Of a stretch of 64,000 nt of DNA, positions 22,628 through 34,504 are shown in pieces. Numbering within the stretch: the stretch's first letter is position 1; the number at the start of each line of letters is the position of its first letter. Location: contig KQ965740.1 of assembly GCA_001574975.1 (NCBI GenBank), positions 340,103 through 404,102 on the forward strand. The letters are read 5' to 3'. The translations under genes and the position numbers were made by a program. Source of the DNA: Gonapodya prolifera JEL478 (taxonomy: Eukaryota > Monoblepharomycota > Monoblepharidomycetes > Monoblepharidales > Gonapodyaceae). The notes beneath the pieces are model-generated. The model was not told the DNA's origin. It made no database searches and saw nothing but the letters and a program-made list of their open reading frames with translations.

Positions 22628-25600
22628 TCAAAGTCCTTGATAGGGCGAGTGTTGGAGGGACCTCACACGTTTTCTGGCCATGATAATCGATTTCTTGCCC
22701 TTCCCACCATCGCCTAATCCCTCGTCATGAGATCCGTCCTGGTTTCCATCCCAACCATCAGACTCGTCTCCATTCAGCATTTCCACGTCACACTCTTCGT
22801 CTTCGTCTTCGTTCTCACCATCGTCTTCGTCATCGTCATCGTCCATACTCTCATCTTCGCTCTCCCCACCAAACCCTTCTACATCCTCCCCCATTTCCCC
22901 ACCGCCAAACCGTTTCTTCCCCTCAGCACCGCTCCGCTTCAAGAATGTCTCCATATCCTTCTCGACTGCCTCATAGTCCTTCCTTCCGGCACTTCGGACG
23001 AAAAAGTTGGCCTCGGGCCTCCCTCTCCCAACAACATCCACCCTTACCCGCACCAAAGCTCTCTCCAGCCCCTCCAAGGTCCCAGACTCGTTCACAGCGA
23101 GTCCCCTCTTTGCAGCAACTGCACTCATCACCCCAATAAGCGCACTAATCGCCGCCTCGGGGGTCACGGCTTCACCACCCTCGAACATATTCCGGATCAC
23201 TTTTCCCACCGCTGGGGTCTCCAGAACCCAAAAGCCCCCACCGCTGAGATTTGCCTCCAGACCACGCTCATCCGCCTCATCGGCACGATCCACCAATCTG
23301 GCCCATTCCGCACCAAACGGTGACCGCACTCCGTTCTTCGCATAGTTCACTCTCTTTGCTGGGGGCTTCCGTCCATACAACTCCTCTGCGTGGGCCTTGA
23401 TGCCCGAGGCCCACTCCACGTACGGCGCGGAGGATGGGAAGTCGTAAGGGAAGCACGGCATCGAGGCCTCGAAGTGAAGAAAGCGGCGGTCTTGCAGGCC
23501 TGTTTTCGGGTGGTTCCATGGTGGGTCAAAAGTCATTTCAATCCACACATGCACCACCCTCGGACCTTGTTTTACGTACCCCCTGCAACGCCCCCCGCAA
23601 ACGACATCGCCTTCCAAAACGCAGCTCCCCACCCTTGAGGAACCAGCAAATCCACTCCGCACTCCACCTCCCGTGATCCCCTGCCTCCCTGCTCGCCAGA
23701 CCGCATCATGCCCCTCTGCAAAATCAGCACGGGCACTATCGGGTCCCCCAGTGCAGGCGCCAGGGGTGTCCCAGGAACGAGATTCTAAGACACGGGGGGT
23801 TGGTGGGTTGGTGGTGAGGGTGCGCAACGGGCACGACGAACGTCAGCAAGAACGACTCACCTGGTTCCGCCGCGCGTTCAGGTCGCGCTCGAGAGGCACG
23901 CGGTCCGCCAATCGGGTCCGAAGCTGCTCGTCCCACACCGAGGAACTCCCTGCGTCGGCGGGCCAGGATGCCAGCAGGCGCGTGAGCGCGGACGCGGTGC
24001 TGGGCGCTAAAGGGTTGCGGGGGGGCATTGCGCGGGGGAACCTTGCGGGTCACGCGGCGCAGGGGGTGAGTACAATTGGTGGGAAACTTTGAGACGAGCC
24101 AGTGTGCTCACCGCAGTCTGGGGTCCCATACGGACAACCCGAGGACGCATCCCGGTGGCAAACTTGCGGCAGACCGGAGGCCCTCGATATCGTTCCAGAC
24201 CGTCCAGGCCGTTGCGTTCGGTCTGCTCCACCCTGCGTCCACCGCGGGCCCAACGAGGGGGTCGGAGGGGTCGACGGGATGGAGAATGTGGCGTAGGAGG
24301 GCGAGGGAGCGTGGGCCTGTGAGTTCGAAACGGAGCAGGGGTGTGGGTGTGGCTCGGACGGTGACGGGGGTGGATGGTGGGAGCAACGCAAGCGAGGCAT
24401 GCAGTGAGGCGAGGATGGCGGTGAGGAGGGATGGGTGGACGAACAGCCAGAGCTGTCGGTTGGGGGAGGTCGCTTGGGAAGCTGCCGATGGGATATGCAC
24501 AGAAGGGGAAGAAAAGGAATGTTAACAACCACTGTCGAGACATGGACCCTACCCGAAACCATGCCTCATCAAACTCACCCTCAGTTTCCCCACCTCCCTC
24601 CCTTCGCCACATAAACGTCACCGGTCCCAGCAGCCCCCCAGGCCACGCTCCTGTATCGTACAAAACCGTAGCACCCTGCCTGACACCTCCCGTGAACCTC
24701 TTTGACCCGACCGAGATCGCACCAGGGTCGGCGCACGCATCCACCACGCGCACGACAAAGTCCACGGGGCCCGAGATCTCGACGCAGCGCGTGTAGGACG
24801 CGTCGTGGATGAAGGATTGGTGAAGCGCGTGCCGGTGGGTCGCTTTGGTGGACTTGTCGTTGGGGTGGTCCGCCTGAGTCGGTGTGAGAGGGGGCTCGAC
24901 GTTCAGAACTGCTTCAAAGTACAGGTCCTGTCCCGTCCCGTCCATCTTCCCACCTCCAATCCACCCATTTCTTCTCCCACCAGGAGCGGTTCGAAGCGCC
25001 TGTCCCGTACCACCCCGCTTCCCACCTCCCTCCATCCCCGTCCTCTCCTCCACCCCTTTGAGATTCCACCCCAAGAACCCTCGATTAACCCACACGCACC
25101 AGTTTGAAACCCCACAAATGGACCATGTGCATCCTTTTGGCGTGCCAGACGTGTGTCTCGAGCCATCGCCTGCCCTCTTGTCCCGCCCTGCGCTTGTAAT
25201 CTTCCATGAGAGATATGCCTTTGCTCTTGCGAATGGCTGTGGCACGGGATATGGTGCGTTTGGAGACTTTTTGTTTCGAGCGGGGGTCTTTCTCGGCCTG
25301 AGGAGTTGGCCATGGCGCAGGGGAGAGGTGGGAGTGGCCGAAACGAGAAGATGAGCGAGAGTGGCGGTGTGAAAGGTAGACTCGGGCATCTCACCTCCTT
25401 GATGGCCCTATCTCTGACGAGTTTGGGTAACCTCTTGATGTTCCACGACGCGGCGCGGCGCCTGAGGTGTCGCGCGATGGTCTGAAACACGCGCAGGCCC
25501 CCCTTGAGTTCCGTGTTCTGGGAGAGGAACCGTTCCATGGCGTGGATCTCGTGGGCGCGGTGCGACGCGAAGTCGGTGGCGGAGAGGGTGCGAGGGACGG

Positions 25601-25763
25601 CTGGAGCGAAGGCGAGCGAGGCGACGAGAAGTTGGGGCATGAGTCACCAAGGCAGACGAGAGAACGCGGGAGAAGACGTACCGGGAGGGGCTGTTGTGTC
25701 GGTGGAGGTGGACGAGTGCTGGGGATGGCCGCCGGAGGTTGATGGGCGGGACGGAGGTTCCAT
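22628..25763 (-). CDS. POP1: POP1, largest protein subunit of RNase P / RNase MRP
   Basis: Core protein of the tRNA 5'-processing and rRNA-processing ribonucleoproteins in the nucleolus. The POP1 N-terminal domain is clear: RAHEIHAMERFLSQNTELKG with LRVFQTIARHLRRRAASWNI and KRLPKLVRDRAIKE on the first large exon. Then RWLETHVWHAKRMHMVHLWG (about 25110-25170) follows. ATG at 25763 (MEPPSRPSTSGGHPQ) joins in phase through a gtacgt donor and a ctccag acceptor to PAVPRTLSATDFA. The middle part (24000-24900) is split by several short introns and is only roughly modelled. The C-terminal exon contains HVWIEMTFDPPWNHPKTG, long basic and acidic runs (a D/E block near 22840), then ARKRVRSLQ. Overall order and size suit POP1. 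Confidence 0.85.
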
Positions 25764-27324
25764 CTTGGGATTGGAACGGATGCAGAGTGTGGGGGCATTG
25801 GAGCGAAGGCAGGTGCATGTGGGTGAGGATCAGTTGCATGAAAGATGGTTGTGCAAGTAGGCAGACTGGCAGAGTCTTGTCTGATGTCCTTCCATTGTCC
25901 AATCCGACCATCGTCAACTGCGATTCCACCACGATTCAAGTCTCTATTGCCCCACTCTGTCATCGCCGTCTTCATTTTCTGTCTCACCTGCTGCCGCGCT
26001 TCGTCGGTGCCAGTTGAATCGTCAGTTTCTTCTCGACCCATCCGCCATCACTCATTCCATTTCCTCACCTCTCCTCCGATCGCGTGTGTTCTCCGCCCCC
26101 CCTGCGCCACCTCCACTGCCGCCCCCTCGTCCTCCGCCTCCGCGTCCGCGTTCGCTCATGTGCGTGAAAAGTTCAAGGTGAAGACATGACCACAGCACAC
26201 TCCGCCAGTCGGTCATTGCCAATGATTGCTGTTGCTAGAACCACGCTCGAAGTGTTGCGATCATCATTTTGCTTGCGATCGGTCTTGATGCACTTATTGC
26301 AGTAAAGTTTGGGACGCCCACATCAGAACCTATTTTCTTGCAGCAGAGCCCAATCACAAAGATAATCACTGGCAAAGAATTAAACAACCGCGATTGATGG
26401 GTTGTGACGTCCAATTTATGCAACGGCGCCCGGACCGAAGCACCGACCGACAAGTCGTTCCAAACATTTTGCGAAGACTGCCGTTTCCACTGTCACACAG
26501 CCATTCCGCCTTCCCCCTGTGCGCGGTTCCATCTCCGACCTCCTTCAGTCGGCCCTTCCGAAGCCTCCTCTTCTCCCCTCTGCTCTTCTTCATGCTGTCT
26601 CTGCTGTCTCCCCGATCGCTCTTCTCGCTTCTGGCGTCCGCGTCTCACGCGAATCCGGTTCAGCGCATCTCGAATTCCGTCGCCAATCTTTTCCTTCGTT
26701 CACTGACGGATCTATCGCCGTCCGTTGCTCGCTCGTTCTCCTTCGTCGGCGAACCAAGCAATTGGACACAGTCGATCACGGGACTTTCTTCAACAATACC
26801 GACATCGCTCTCCCCCCTCAATCCTGCATTTATTGCGATGCCTCACAGACTCGGCGCAGTCTACGCGCGCTTCCACGACGCCACGATCCGGCGATTCGGC
26901 ACATTCCCACAAACACAGTGAGCTTTCCCTCTTCCCCAACTTTTCGATTTCCGTACCTTGTTTCTTTTTTGTCCAACCCCCGATTTTCTCCATAATTTTT
27001 ATAATTGTTGACCCGCTCTCCACCCTTCCCTGACTCACATGGCCCAGGCACCGCTATTTCATAAGCAACCACGGAAATGCGAAGCTCGCGCAATTCAATA
27101 TTCTCAACACCCCACTCATTCGTCGCGATACAACTACTTCACGCAAGATTCAGTAAGCAACGACCATAGCGACGTGGTTTTGCGTGGTTTTGTGTCCAGA
27201 CTCGCTCAAATCATTCCCCTTCGCTGTCACTCTTCCCAATCCGAACCGGATTCCCGCCCACCCGCTGCGTTTTCTACTCCTGGGCGTGTCGAAACCTTTC
27301 AATCGAACATCTCCTAGTCACTCG
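25764..27324. other. Long divergent intergenic region upstream of POP1 and the class II reductase
   Basis: This 1.56 kb gap is pyrimidine-rich on the plus strand from 26040 to 27030. It contains one possible small two-exon gene or a set of untranslated exons (listed separately). Several good splice donors (for example gtgagc near 26920 and gtaagc near 27152) suggest that the reductase transcript may have spliced leader exons here. Confidence 0.35.
26592..27156 (+). CDS. Possible small protein with Ser/Leu-rich basic leader (doubtful)
   Basis: An open frame starting MLSLLSPRSLFSLLASASHA looks like a mitochondrial presequence or signal peptide. It runs to FGTFPQT, meets a gtgagc donor near 26920, and can join at a ggcccag acceptor (exon from about 27045) to QHRYFISNHGNAKLAQFNIL, ending in a stop at 27154-27156. 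I recognise no family. The stop overlaps a gtaagc donor, so this could instead be 5' untranslated sequence of the reductase; I could not join it in frame to the reductase start at 27325. Confidence 0.2.
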
Positions 27325-30300
27325 ATGCTCACGTCTGCCAAATCCGACCCGCCCGCCGTCTCCGCCACCCCTTCGTCGCCGGAAAAAAGGGTCGCCTTCG
27401 CCGCACTGAAAATCAACAACAACGCAACCCACTGGGCCTCGCGCACTGCACGCCCACTGAAACCATCCGCCAACCCCGACAAACGCCAACTCAGCCCGAC
27501 CACGTCTTCCCCCTCCCCCTCCCCAGCAGTGTCCGCCTTCAAGCGATGGAACACTGCGCCCGAACAACCCACCAGCTCGCCGCTCACCTCGACTTCGTCG
27601 CGGCTGTACCGAACCGCTGCCATCGTGTCGCAACCCCGGGAGGGTCCCGACGACGACTCGGACGTGGAGGAGATGGAGCGTGCCACGCAACTCGCCGGAC
27701 CCGTCAAGGACCGCCGCCCAAAGAAGGCCCCCCTGGGCGGCATCAAGGCGGACGAGGAGACGCTCGAGTTCCGCCTGGATGAGGATTTTGTCGATGGGTA
27801 TGCATCTTTGCAAGCACCGTTCGGGTTCGATGGGCTTGGGGAGATTGTGTACCGGAGGACGTATTCTAGAGTGAAGCCCGACGGGAAAAATGAGGCATGG
27901 TGAGACCGTTTCTAAAGGCATTGTGTTGGTGTCAGGTTGTTCACACACCGAATCCGTACACAGGCACGAGACTGTTGCTCGGGTCGTCAATGGGTGAGTT
28001 ACTCTTTTCGTTTCATCTCGAAAGGGCTATGGTGGTAGCTCATCAGAAATTCTAATCTACAGCACATACAATATGCAAAAGCGCTGGATCGAAGAACGGG
28101 GTCTCGGGTGGGACACCGAGCGGGCGCAGCGATCTGCCAAAAAGATGTACGACAAGATTTTCAAGTTCAAGTTTCTCCCTCCCGGTCGAGGTGCGTTTGG
28201 TATCTGCCATTTGGTGACGTGTCCTTTCATGACCCTCTCCTTTCTCCCCATCGCACCTTGTTTCAGGTCTCTGGGCAATGGGATCCCCTCTGACCGAAGA
28301 ACGCGGTCTGTACGCGGCGCTCAACAACTGCGCTTTCGTGTCCACCGAGGGTATGTGGGAGAAAGGCAGGGGCGGAACTCCCTCCAAGCCATTCGGGTTC
28401 CTCATGGACGCATCCATGTTGGGGTGAGCTAGGCTTTGTCAGTCACCTGTCTTGGCAGTGTCACTCACTGTGGTGTACTGCCGCGCAGTGTCGGGGTGGG
28501 CTTCGACTGCAAAGGCGCCATCCACGTTGAGGCCAGCCACAACACGTACTCCAGCGTGGTCCCCGGTCCGGACAAATCCCTGCCCAAAGTCACCTTCCGG
28601 ATCCCCGACACGCGCGAAGGCTGGGTGGAGTCGACGACGAAGCTCATCGACTCGTATTTGGTCCCTGGGCGTGCTCAGGTGGAGATAAACTATGACGATG
28701 TCAGAAAAGAAGGGTCGATTATCAAGGTGGGCCGTCATTGCGGGAACGTGTGCTTTGACGATCCTTTGCTGAAAAGACTTGGTTTCATTGAAAATAGGGC
28801 TTTGGAGGAATCGCGTCAGGCCCGGGTCCCCTGATTACACTGCATGAGTCGGTCAGGACAATTCTGGAAAAGAATACTGGCAAGATGTTGTCGCTCACGT
28901 CTATTGTGGACATGATGAACATGATTGGAAAGTGTGTTGTGTCGGGGAACGTGAGTTTGAATTACTACTGGCTGTTCCTTGCACTGCTGCTGCTGACCTG
29001 AGGAGCTTGGTTGTGTCTCGTTGCTTTTACTTGCCAGGTACGCCGAACGGCCGAGATCGCTTTTGGACCTGCTGATTCCGCCGAGTACATGGATCTCAAG
29101 AATTACGAAGTCAACCCTCATCGCATGGAGTACGGCTGGACTTCCAACAACTCCATTTTTTGCGAGACAGGAATGGATTATGGCTCCGCGTGCGAGCGAG
29201 TCAGATTGAACGGCGAACCGGGCTTCTTTTGGCTCGAAAATGCCGTGAGTGCGGTGACGGTAAATCCCTCTAAAAACGGGTTGTAATAGGGAATTTTGAT
29301 AGCGAAACTACGGGAGGATGGCTGACCCTCCAGACCACAAGGACGCTCGCGCTTGTGGAGGGAATCCGTGCCGTAAGTTTGACCTGGTCAACCGTTGCAT
29401 TTTTTCCATCCCCTTACGAAGCTCTTTCGGTCTGTAAACATAGTTGAACAAACATTGGAATCGTACGAACTATGCTGCCTTGTCGAAACCTTCCCTAACA
29501 ACCACGCCGACCTCGATGAGTTCCTCGATACTATCAAGTACGCTTACCTTTACGCTAAGACAGTCACCCTCGGATCCACGCACTGGCCAGAGACGAACCG
29601 CGTCCTACTGCGCAACCGCCGAATCGGTTGCTCCATGTCTGGCGTCGCCCAGTTCGTATCTCGGCTGGGCATCGACTCGCTGCGAACGTGGTGTGAAGAC
29701 GGGTACAAGAAGGTCAATGAGATTGACACCAACGTCTCGGACTGGCTGGCGATTCCTCGGTCTGTGAAGACAACGAGCATCAAGCCGAGTGGGACCGTGT
29801 CCCTTTTGGCTGGTGCGACACCGGGGATGCATTACCCTGAGAGGTGTGTGTTTGGGAACAGTGAGATTTTAGTCCACCAAAGTCACCCTATCGCCCAACG
29901 TCAAGCCGCTTCTGTATTCGCCGAATCCGGATGTCGAAGTTGTCTGACCTCGTGGAGCCATTGAGGAAAGCAGGATACACAGTAGAACCATGCGTTGGAA
30001 ACGAAGAGGCGAGCGTAGTTGTTGAGTTCCCCATTGGTGAGCACTTTTTTGTACACTCTTCGGAGAGCTCGAGAAGCGACGTTTCCCGTCTCCCAGACTT
30101 TGGTCCAGGCATCCGCGCTTTGCACGAAATATCTATGTGGGAGCAGCTTGCTCTGGCGGCGTTCCTCCAGCGTTATTGGGCGGACAATCAGGTCTCTTCG
30201 ACAATTACATTCGACCCCGAAACCGAGGGCAAACATCTGAAACACGCACTCGACTACTACCAATACCAACTCAAGGGTATTTCGTTCCTTCCTCGCATTT

Positions 30301-30551
30301 CGTACGGTGCCTACCCCCAAATGCCGTATGAGGCCATTGAAGAACCAAAGTACAAGGAGATGGTTTTGAAAGTCAACCCGGGCTTCCTCCAGGTTATGTT
30401 GAAGGGTGATAATATTGCGGCAGAGGACCCAGAGTCAGAGAAATTCTGTGACAGTGGTACGTGCTTTTGCCAAATTTACTCTCCGTATGTCATAGCTGAT
30501 TCAAAATTTCCAGCTGCGTGCGAGTGGAAGCCAGGTCAGGCAAAGGCATGA
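27325..30551 (+). CDS. Adenosylcobalamin-dependent ribonucleoside-triphosphate reductase (class II)
   Basis: Reduces ribonucleoside triphosphates to deoxy forms using a B12-derived radical. It aligns along its whole length with the monomeric Lactobacillus leichmannii enzyme. After a Ser/Pro-rich extension of about 146 residues come IVYRRTYSRVKPDGKNEAW, LYAALNNCAF (the partner of Cys119), VGVGFDCKGAIHV, TFRIPDTREGWVESTTKLID, GNVRRTAEIAFG and HRMEYGWTSNNSI. GGNPCLEQTLESYELCC follows. In it, Asn, Cys and Glu match N406, C408 (thiyl radical) and E410, and the cysteine 11 residues on matches C419. IKPSGTVSLLAGATPGMHY, DNQVSSTITFDPETEG and a C-terminal C-x4-C (CDSAAC, the C731/C736 pair) complete the set. 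About ten short GT-AG introns, one inside the active-site loop, show it is nuclear and not bacterial contamination. All catalytic residues are present. Confidence 0.93.
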
Positions 30552-30747
30552 ATATTGTCTACGGATTTCCATTAGTAGTTTGTTTTACTCTACCCTGCAA
30601 GAGTCATGTGTGCATTTCGATGGAGTATTTCACGCATCAAAATTTTAAACAATAGAGTCATGTCACACATAAACTTGAAGGTTGAGCTGGAAGGTGGGGC
30701 TTCTATGTTTGCATTCTCGAAGGGTACAACCTTGATTACTACGACCC

Positions 30748-31676
30748 TTATCTCGCCAATGTGTCCTCGAGGGCTTTTCGGAACTCCGCTGCTTCTCGCC
30801 AGCAGTCGAGTGGTCTGTCGGGATTTGCCCTTGACGCGGTGATACAAAAGACATATGTGACATACGGTCAACATAGGTAGTAGACCAGTGCTTACTTGTA
30901 GCAGGCTATTACAGCCTGCTTCTTAGCAACGATGGTGGGGTCAGGAGTGGGGAGAGGGTATCTATCCGGCGACATTGTGAGATAATTGGAAAAGTGGAGA
31001 TGTTTCCTCATCAATTCCAGCGAGTCTACCAACGCCGACGGCTGGACCCCTGCCTCACTAAATATCCCCAGAGCCACATCTTCATCTGGTTTCGAGGTTA
31101 CTAGACTCACGCTTTGTGTCGTTCTAAAAGTTCCTCTGCGCGTCGGGTCACCTGCTCTCGGTCAACCTCCTCTCGCAGTTCCCGGGCAAACTGCTGCCCT
31201 CGTTGTACCTTGTCCACTTCGTGGGCAACATGACGCGCCAGCAAATCGGCAACCTCACGCTCAGAGTAGACTGGACGGTTGGCGGGATCGGCAGAGAGGG
31301 TTTTCAGGAGTGTTGGTGAGAACTGCAGCCAATGCCAGCGACCGAAATTCATCCATGCCCACGCAGTTTGGTTTATGTTGAGATGTGTTGGAAGGATGTT
31401 GCATCGCAACGATGAAACGATCGTTCAATTGGCAATGAGTAAACGACAGGTCGATACCCATCAAGCGAAGAGAACTACGCACCTGGATTGGAACATTCGG
31501 TAGGTCCTTAGAGAATTCCAATGTTTCTCCTTCTTTCGATTGTTGCCCACCCACTTAAAAGAGTTGTATTGCACGGGTTGGCGACACGGGTTTATCGAGA
31601 TTCGAAAGGAATCCGGAAGTCAGCATTTAACGTAGCAGTGGTGTTTGAGAAAACAATATGGCTTGCTGACGTACTT
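30748..31676 (-). CDS. MIC19: MICOS subunit Mic19/CHCHD3-like, N-myristoylation signal
   Basis: Part of the mitochondrial contact site and cristae organising system. The protein starts MGGQQSKEGETLEFSK, a good N-myristoylation signal as in Mic19. Helical charged repeats follow (REVADLLARHVAHEVDK, REEVDREQVTRRAEELLERH). The CHCH-type end is split by an intron: KKQAVIACYK joins to ANPDRPLDCWREAAEFRK and ends LEDTLAR. The two cysteines are spaced C-x10-C as in the first Mic19 pair; the second pair is not seen. The start codon appears to be interrupted: A at 31676, then an intron 31554-31675 (gtacgt ... ttaag), then TG GGT GGG. Without this splice there is only an in-frame GTG just after a stop. 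USP14 starts about 100 bp away, divergently. Confidence 0.72.
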
Positions 31677-31777
31677 TTCAGTGGTCCGATGGGAAGAACG
31701 TGAAATGTATGAGATTTGTGGTCAAATGCCTAACGGAAATTTAGCCTGCCGTCGAACTTTGTAACCACATACGCAAG

Positions 31778-34280
31778 ATGCCAGTCATCAAAGTTTCTGT
31801 CAAATGGAGCGGAAAGAAGGTGAGTTTTCAAGGCAAATTCGATTCCCCGCTTCTGAAATCATCGAACCCGTCTTTGTCAATGCATTTGTTCCTTCGAACA
31901 CAACGGCACCCCCGGTCACCCGCACGGCGACTAATACTCTCTCCTGAACGGAACCTGTGCTATGCGTTCCTGATGCGATACCCTTTTCGCTGACCGGCGA
32001 CTTCCATAATCATACAAGTTCGATGACATCGAGATAGACACTGTAAGAACTCCTAATCGAATGTTCGCGACATGTTTTCCACGGGACAAACCTGATACGG
32101 ATTAAATTACTTCGCATGCACTTAATTTCTTCGACAGGACGATGCGGCGACTGTGTTCAAGGCCACTCTATTCTCCCTCACCGGTGTTCCACCGGATCGT
32201 CAGAAAATCATGGTTAAGGGCGGAATGTTGAAGGCAAGTATGAAGTTGGCTCAACAGAAGCTTTTGAGGGAAGGGTGTATCTGAAGGACACGGGAAGAGG
32301 TGGACGAACACGGTGCTTTAGTGAAGGCGTCAATTTCTCCCCGCCAATTCGAGCGACTCACCACATATTACGATCTCGTAGGAGGAGACAGACCTCAACA
32401 GTCTTGGCATCAAGGCGGGCCACCAGTTTATGATGATGGGTACTGCTGGGGAGCTTCCAAAGGAGCCTCCGAAGAAAACAGTATTTTTGGAGGATATGTC
32501 CGGGTCGGAGCTTGCACAAGCAGTGAGTCAACTCGACCATGTAATGTTTTTTTCTCTCTCTTGAAAGATGCTGGCTCCAGATGGAGATCCCGAACGGACT
32601 TGTGAATTGTGAGTGGTGTGGATAGAGAGTATCGACGAGATTGATAGACAACAACGGTCATATCATCAGTGGGTAATACGTGCTATATGAACGCAACCCT
32701 CCAGACCCTTCGGGCAATCCCTGAACTTCAAGATGCGATGAAGCAGTACGTTTTTGCCTTCGCGGGGGGGGGGGGGGTCCATTTTGAGACCTTCTAACCC
32801 CGGGGACTCATTTCATAAGACTATCTGTCCCCCTTTCATCCAATCCTCGCCAAAATATCGCTGTTTCTTTGCGTGACCTCTATCGTCTCCTTGACACAAC
32901 CCCAGAAGCAGTGCCACCTCTCGTTTTTCTTCAAGTTCTCCGCTCGGCGTTTCCTCAGTACGCAGAGCAGAGTGCTCGAGGAGGGTATGCACAGCAGGAC
33001 GCGGAAGAATGCTGGACGTCTCTTGTGTCATCCCTCAAGGACACCGTGCCGGGCAAGGACAATGAGGGGAAATGGGTGAAGCCTTCGGAAGGCAGAGGAT
33101 GGGTTGAAGAGTACATGACTGGGGAGATGGAGCACACGTGAGCTTTCAGTTGGTGAACGATATCCATCCTGACTAAACTCAACTGTTTAGTCTAACTTGC
33201 GACGAGGACCCCAACGAGCCAAAGAAAATTTCTACAGACACCTTCTCCAAGATTCAGATTAACATTTCTCAGGGTGTTGTCACTTACATGGCGTCGGAAT
33301 TGGAGCAGGTGTGTTCTTTTCATTTCGTTCACAACTACACAGAGTGACTTTCTGCTTAGTCCTTGACGTCGAGTCTCGAAAAACGATCCGAATCTCTTGA
33401 TCGTAACGCGAAGTACACTCAAAAGTCCGCTTTCTCTCGACTACCCGCATACCTTGCCGTTCAGTTTGTCCGATTCCAATGGAAACCGCAAGAAGGTGTC
33501 AAAGCGAAAATCCTGAAGCGTGTCAAGTTCCCTTTTGAGCTCGATATGAATCCCTACACTACCAAAGAGCTTGCAGAAAAGTTGAAACCAGGAAGGGACT
33601 ACGTCAGAAAGAGAGCGGACGAAAAAGAGGCAGAGAAGGTAGGATCAAATAATGGTTGGCGAACTCGGAAGCGCAGAGGTGTCACCGTCGTTCTATTTAC
33701 ATTGCAGAAAAAGTCCAAAGCCGAAAAGCGAGACGCCAGTGGGGAGGTCAAGAAGTCGGAACCACAAACGAGCGGTGGTGACCCGATGGACGTCGTCCAA
33801 ACTTCGAAAACGGTCGAACAAGTCTATGGGGAGATAGGGCTTGCTACTGAATTGCGAACGGATATTGGAGCCTCCGTAACAGGGATTTACGACTTGATTG
33901 TGGGTTTCACACGCTAGCTTCCGCACCACTCGATTGATATCGTGCCTTTCATCGATTTTAGGGTGTTGTTACACATATCGGTCGCACAGCAGAGGGAGGC
34001 CATTACATAGGATGGGTCCGGAAGGGACTCACTGACGATTGGTGTGAGATTCTTCTTCTTTTCCCTCGTCCGCTTTCTAACATCATTCTTTTCTCATCTA
34101 TATGAAGTCAAATTTGACGACGACAAAGTCTCGCCAGTCAGGACTGAGGACATAACGAAGCTTGAAGGCGGTGGAGAGTACCATGCTGGTGAGCTTCGTG
34201 GTTCACGGAATACGGGGGCGAAAATGTTCGGCGTCTCGGTTTCGTTCTCGAGGATCATGTCAGGGTGCTTTTGTATTTGA
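31778..34280 (+). CDS. UBP6: Proteasome-associated ubiquitin hydrolase UBP6/USP14
   Basis: A deubiquitinase that docks on the 26S proteasome and trims ubiquitin chains. The N-terminal ubiquitin-like domain reads MPVIKVSVKWSGKK, then FDDIEIDT and DDAATVFKATLFSLTGVPPD with QKIMVKGGMLK over four small exons. The catalytic core has the cysteine box (GNTCYMNATLQTL, near 32670), RGGYAQQDAEECW, and the USP14-type inserts ISTDTFSKIQINISQGVVTY and LPAYLAVQFVRFQWK. The histidine box is GGHYIGWVRKG (near 33990-34030), followed by KFDDDKVSPVRTEDITKLEG. The end is slightly unusual: HAGCFCI-stop if the last short intron is removed, where relatives have an aromatic/Leu-rich strand. A run of 14 G (32764-32777) lies in an intron before exon KLSVPLSSN. 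Confidence 0.93.
32764..32777. repeat. Poly-G homopolymer in a UBP6 intron
   Basis: Fourteen consecutive G on the plus strand, inside an intron. Length is prone to sequencing error and does not touch the coding frame. Confidence 0.8.
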
Positions 34281-34504
34281 GCTGAAGTTGAGAAGTGGGT
34301 ATCCATCTATGATGTCCAACTATACTAACATTCAAATCACCCCGTGCTTCCCCTACCCTCCAAAACAAAAGCGTATATCTGTCTATATAAGACACGTAGC
34401 CTCTTAGACTAGACGTCGACTCAGATCCGCTACGTGAAATAAAGTGGTAATCCTCATCCATATTTTGACAACCAAGTGGAGTGAAAAAGTATAGGACAAA
34501 GCAT

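Noticed and set aside
24007-25389. A 460-codon minus-strand open frame
   Set aside because: It crosses several introns of POP1 in mixed frames; the POP1 motifs are in other frames at the same place, and this reading is low-complexity Pro/Arg/His.
27325-30551. Bacterial contamination as the source of the class II reductase
   Set aside because: The gene has many GT-AG introns with in-phase joins and sits between ordinary eukaryotic genes on the same contig.
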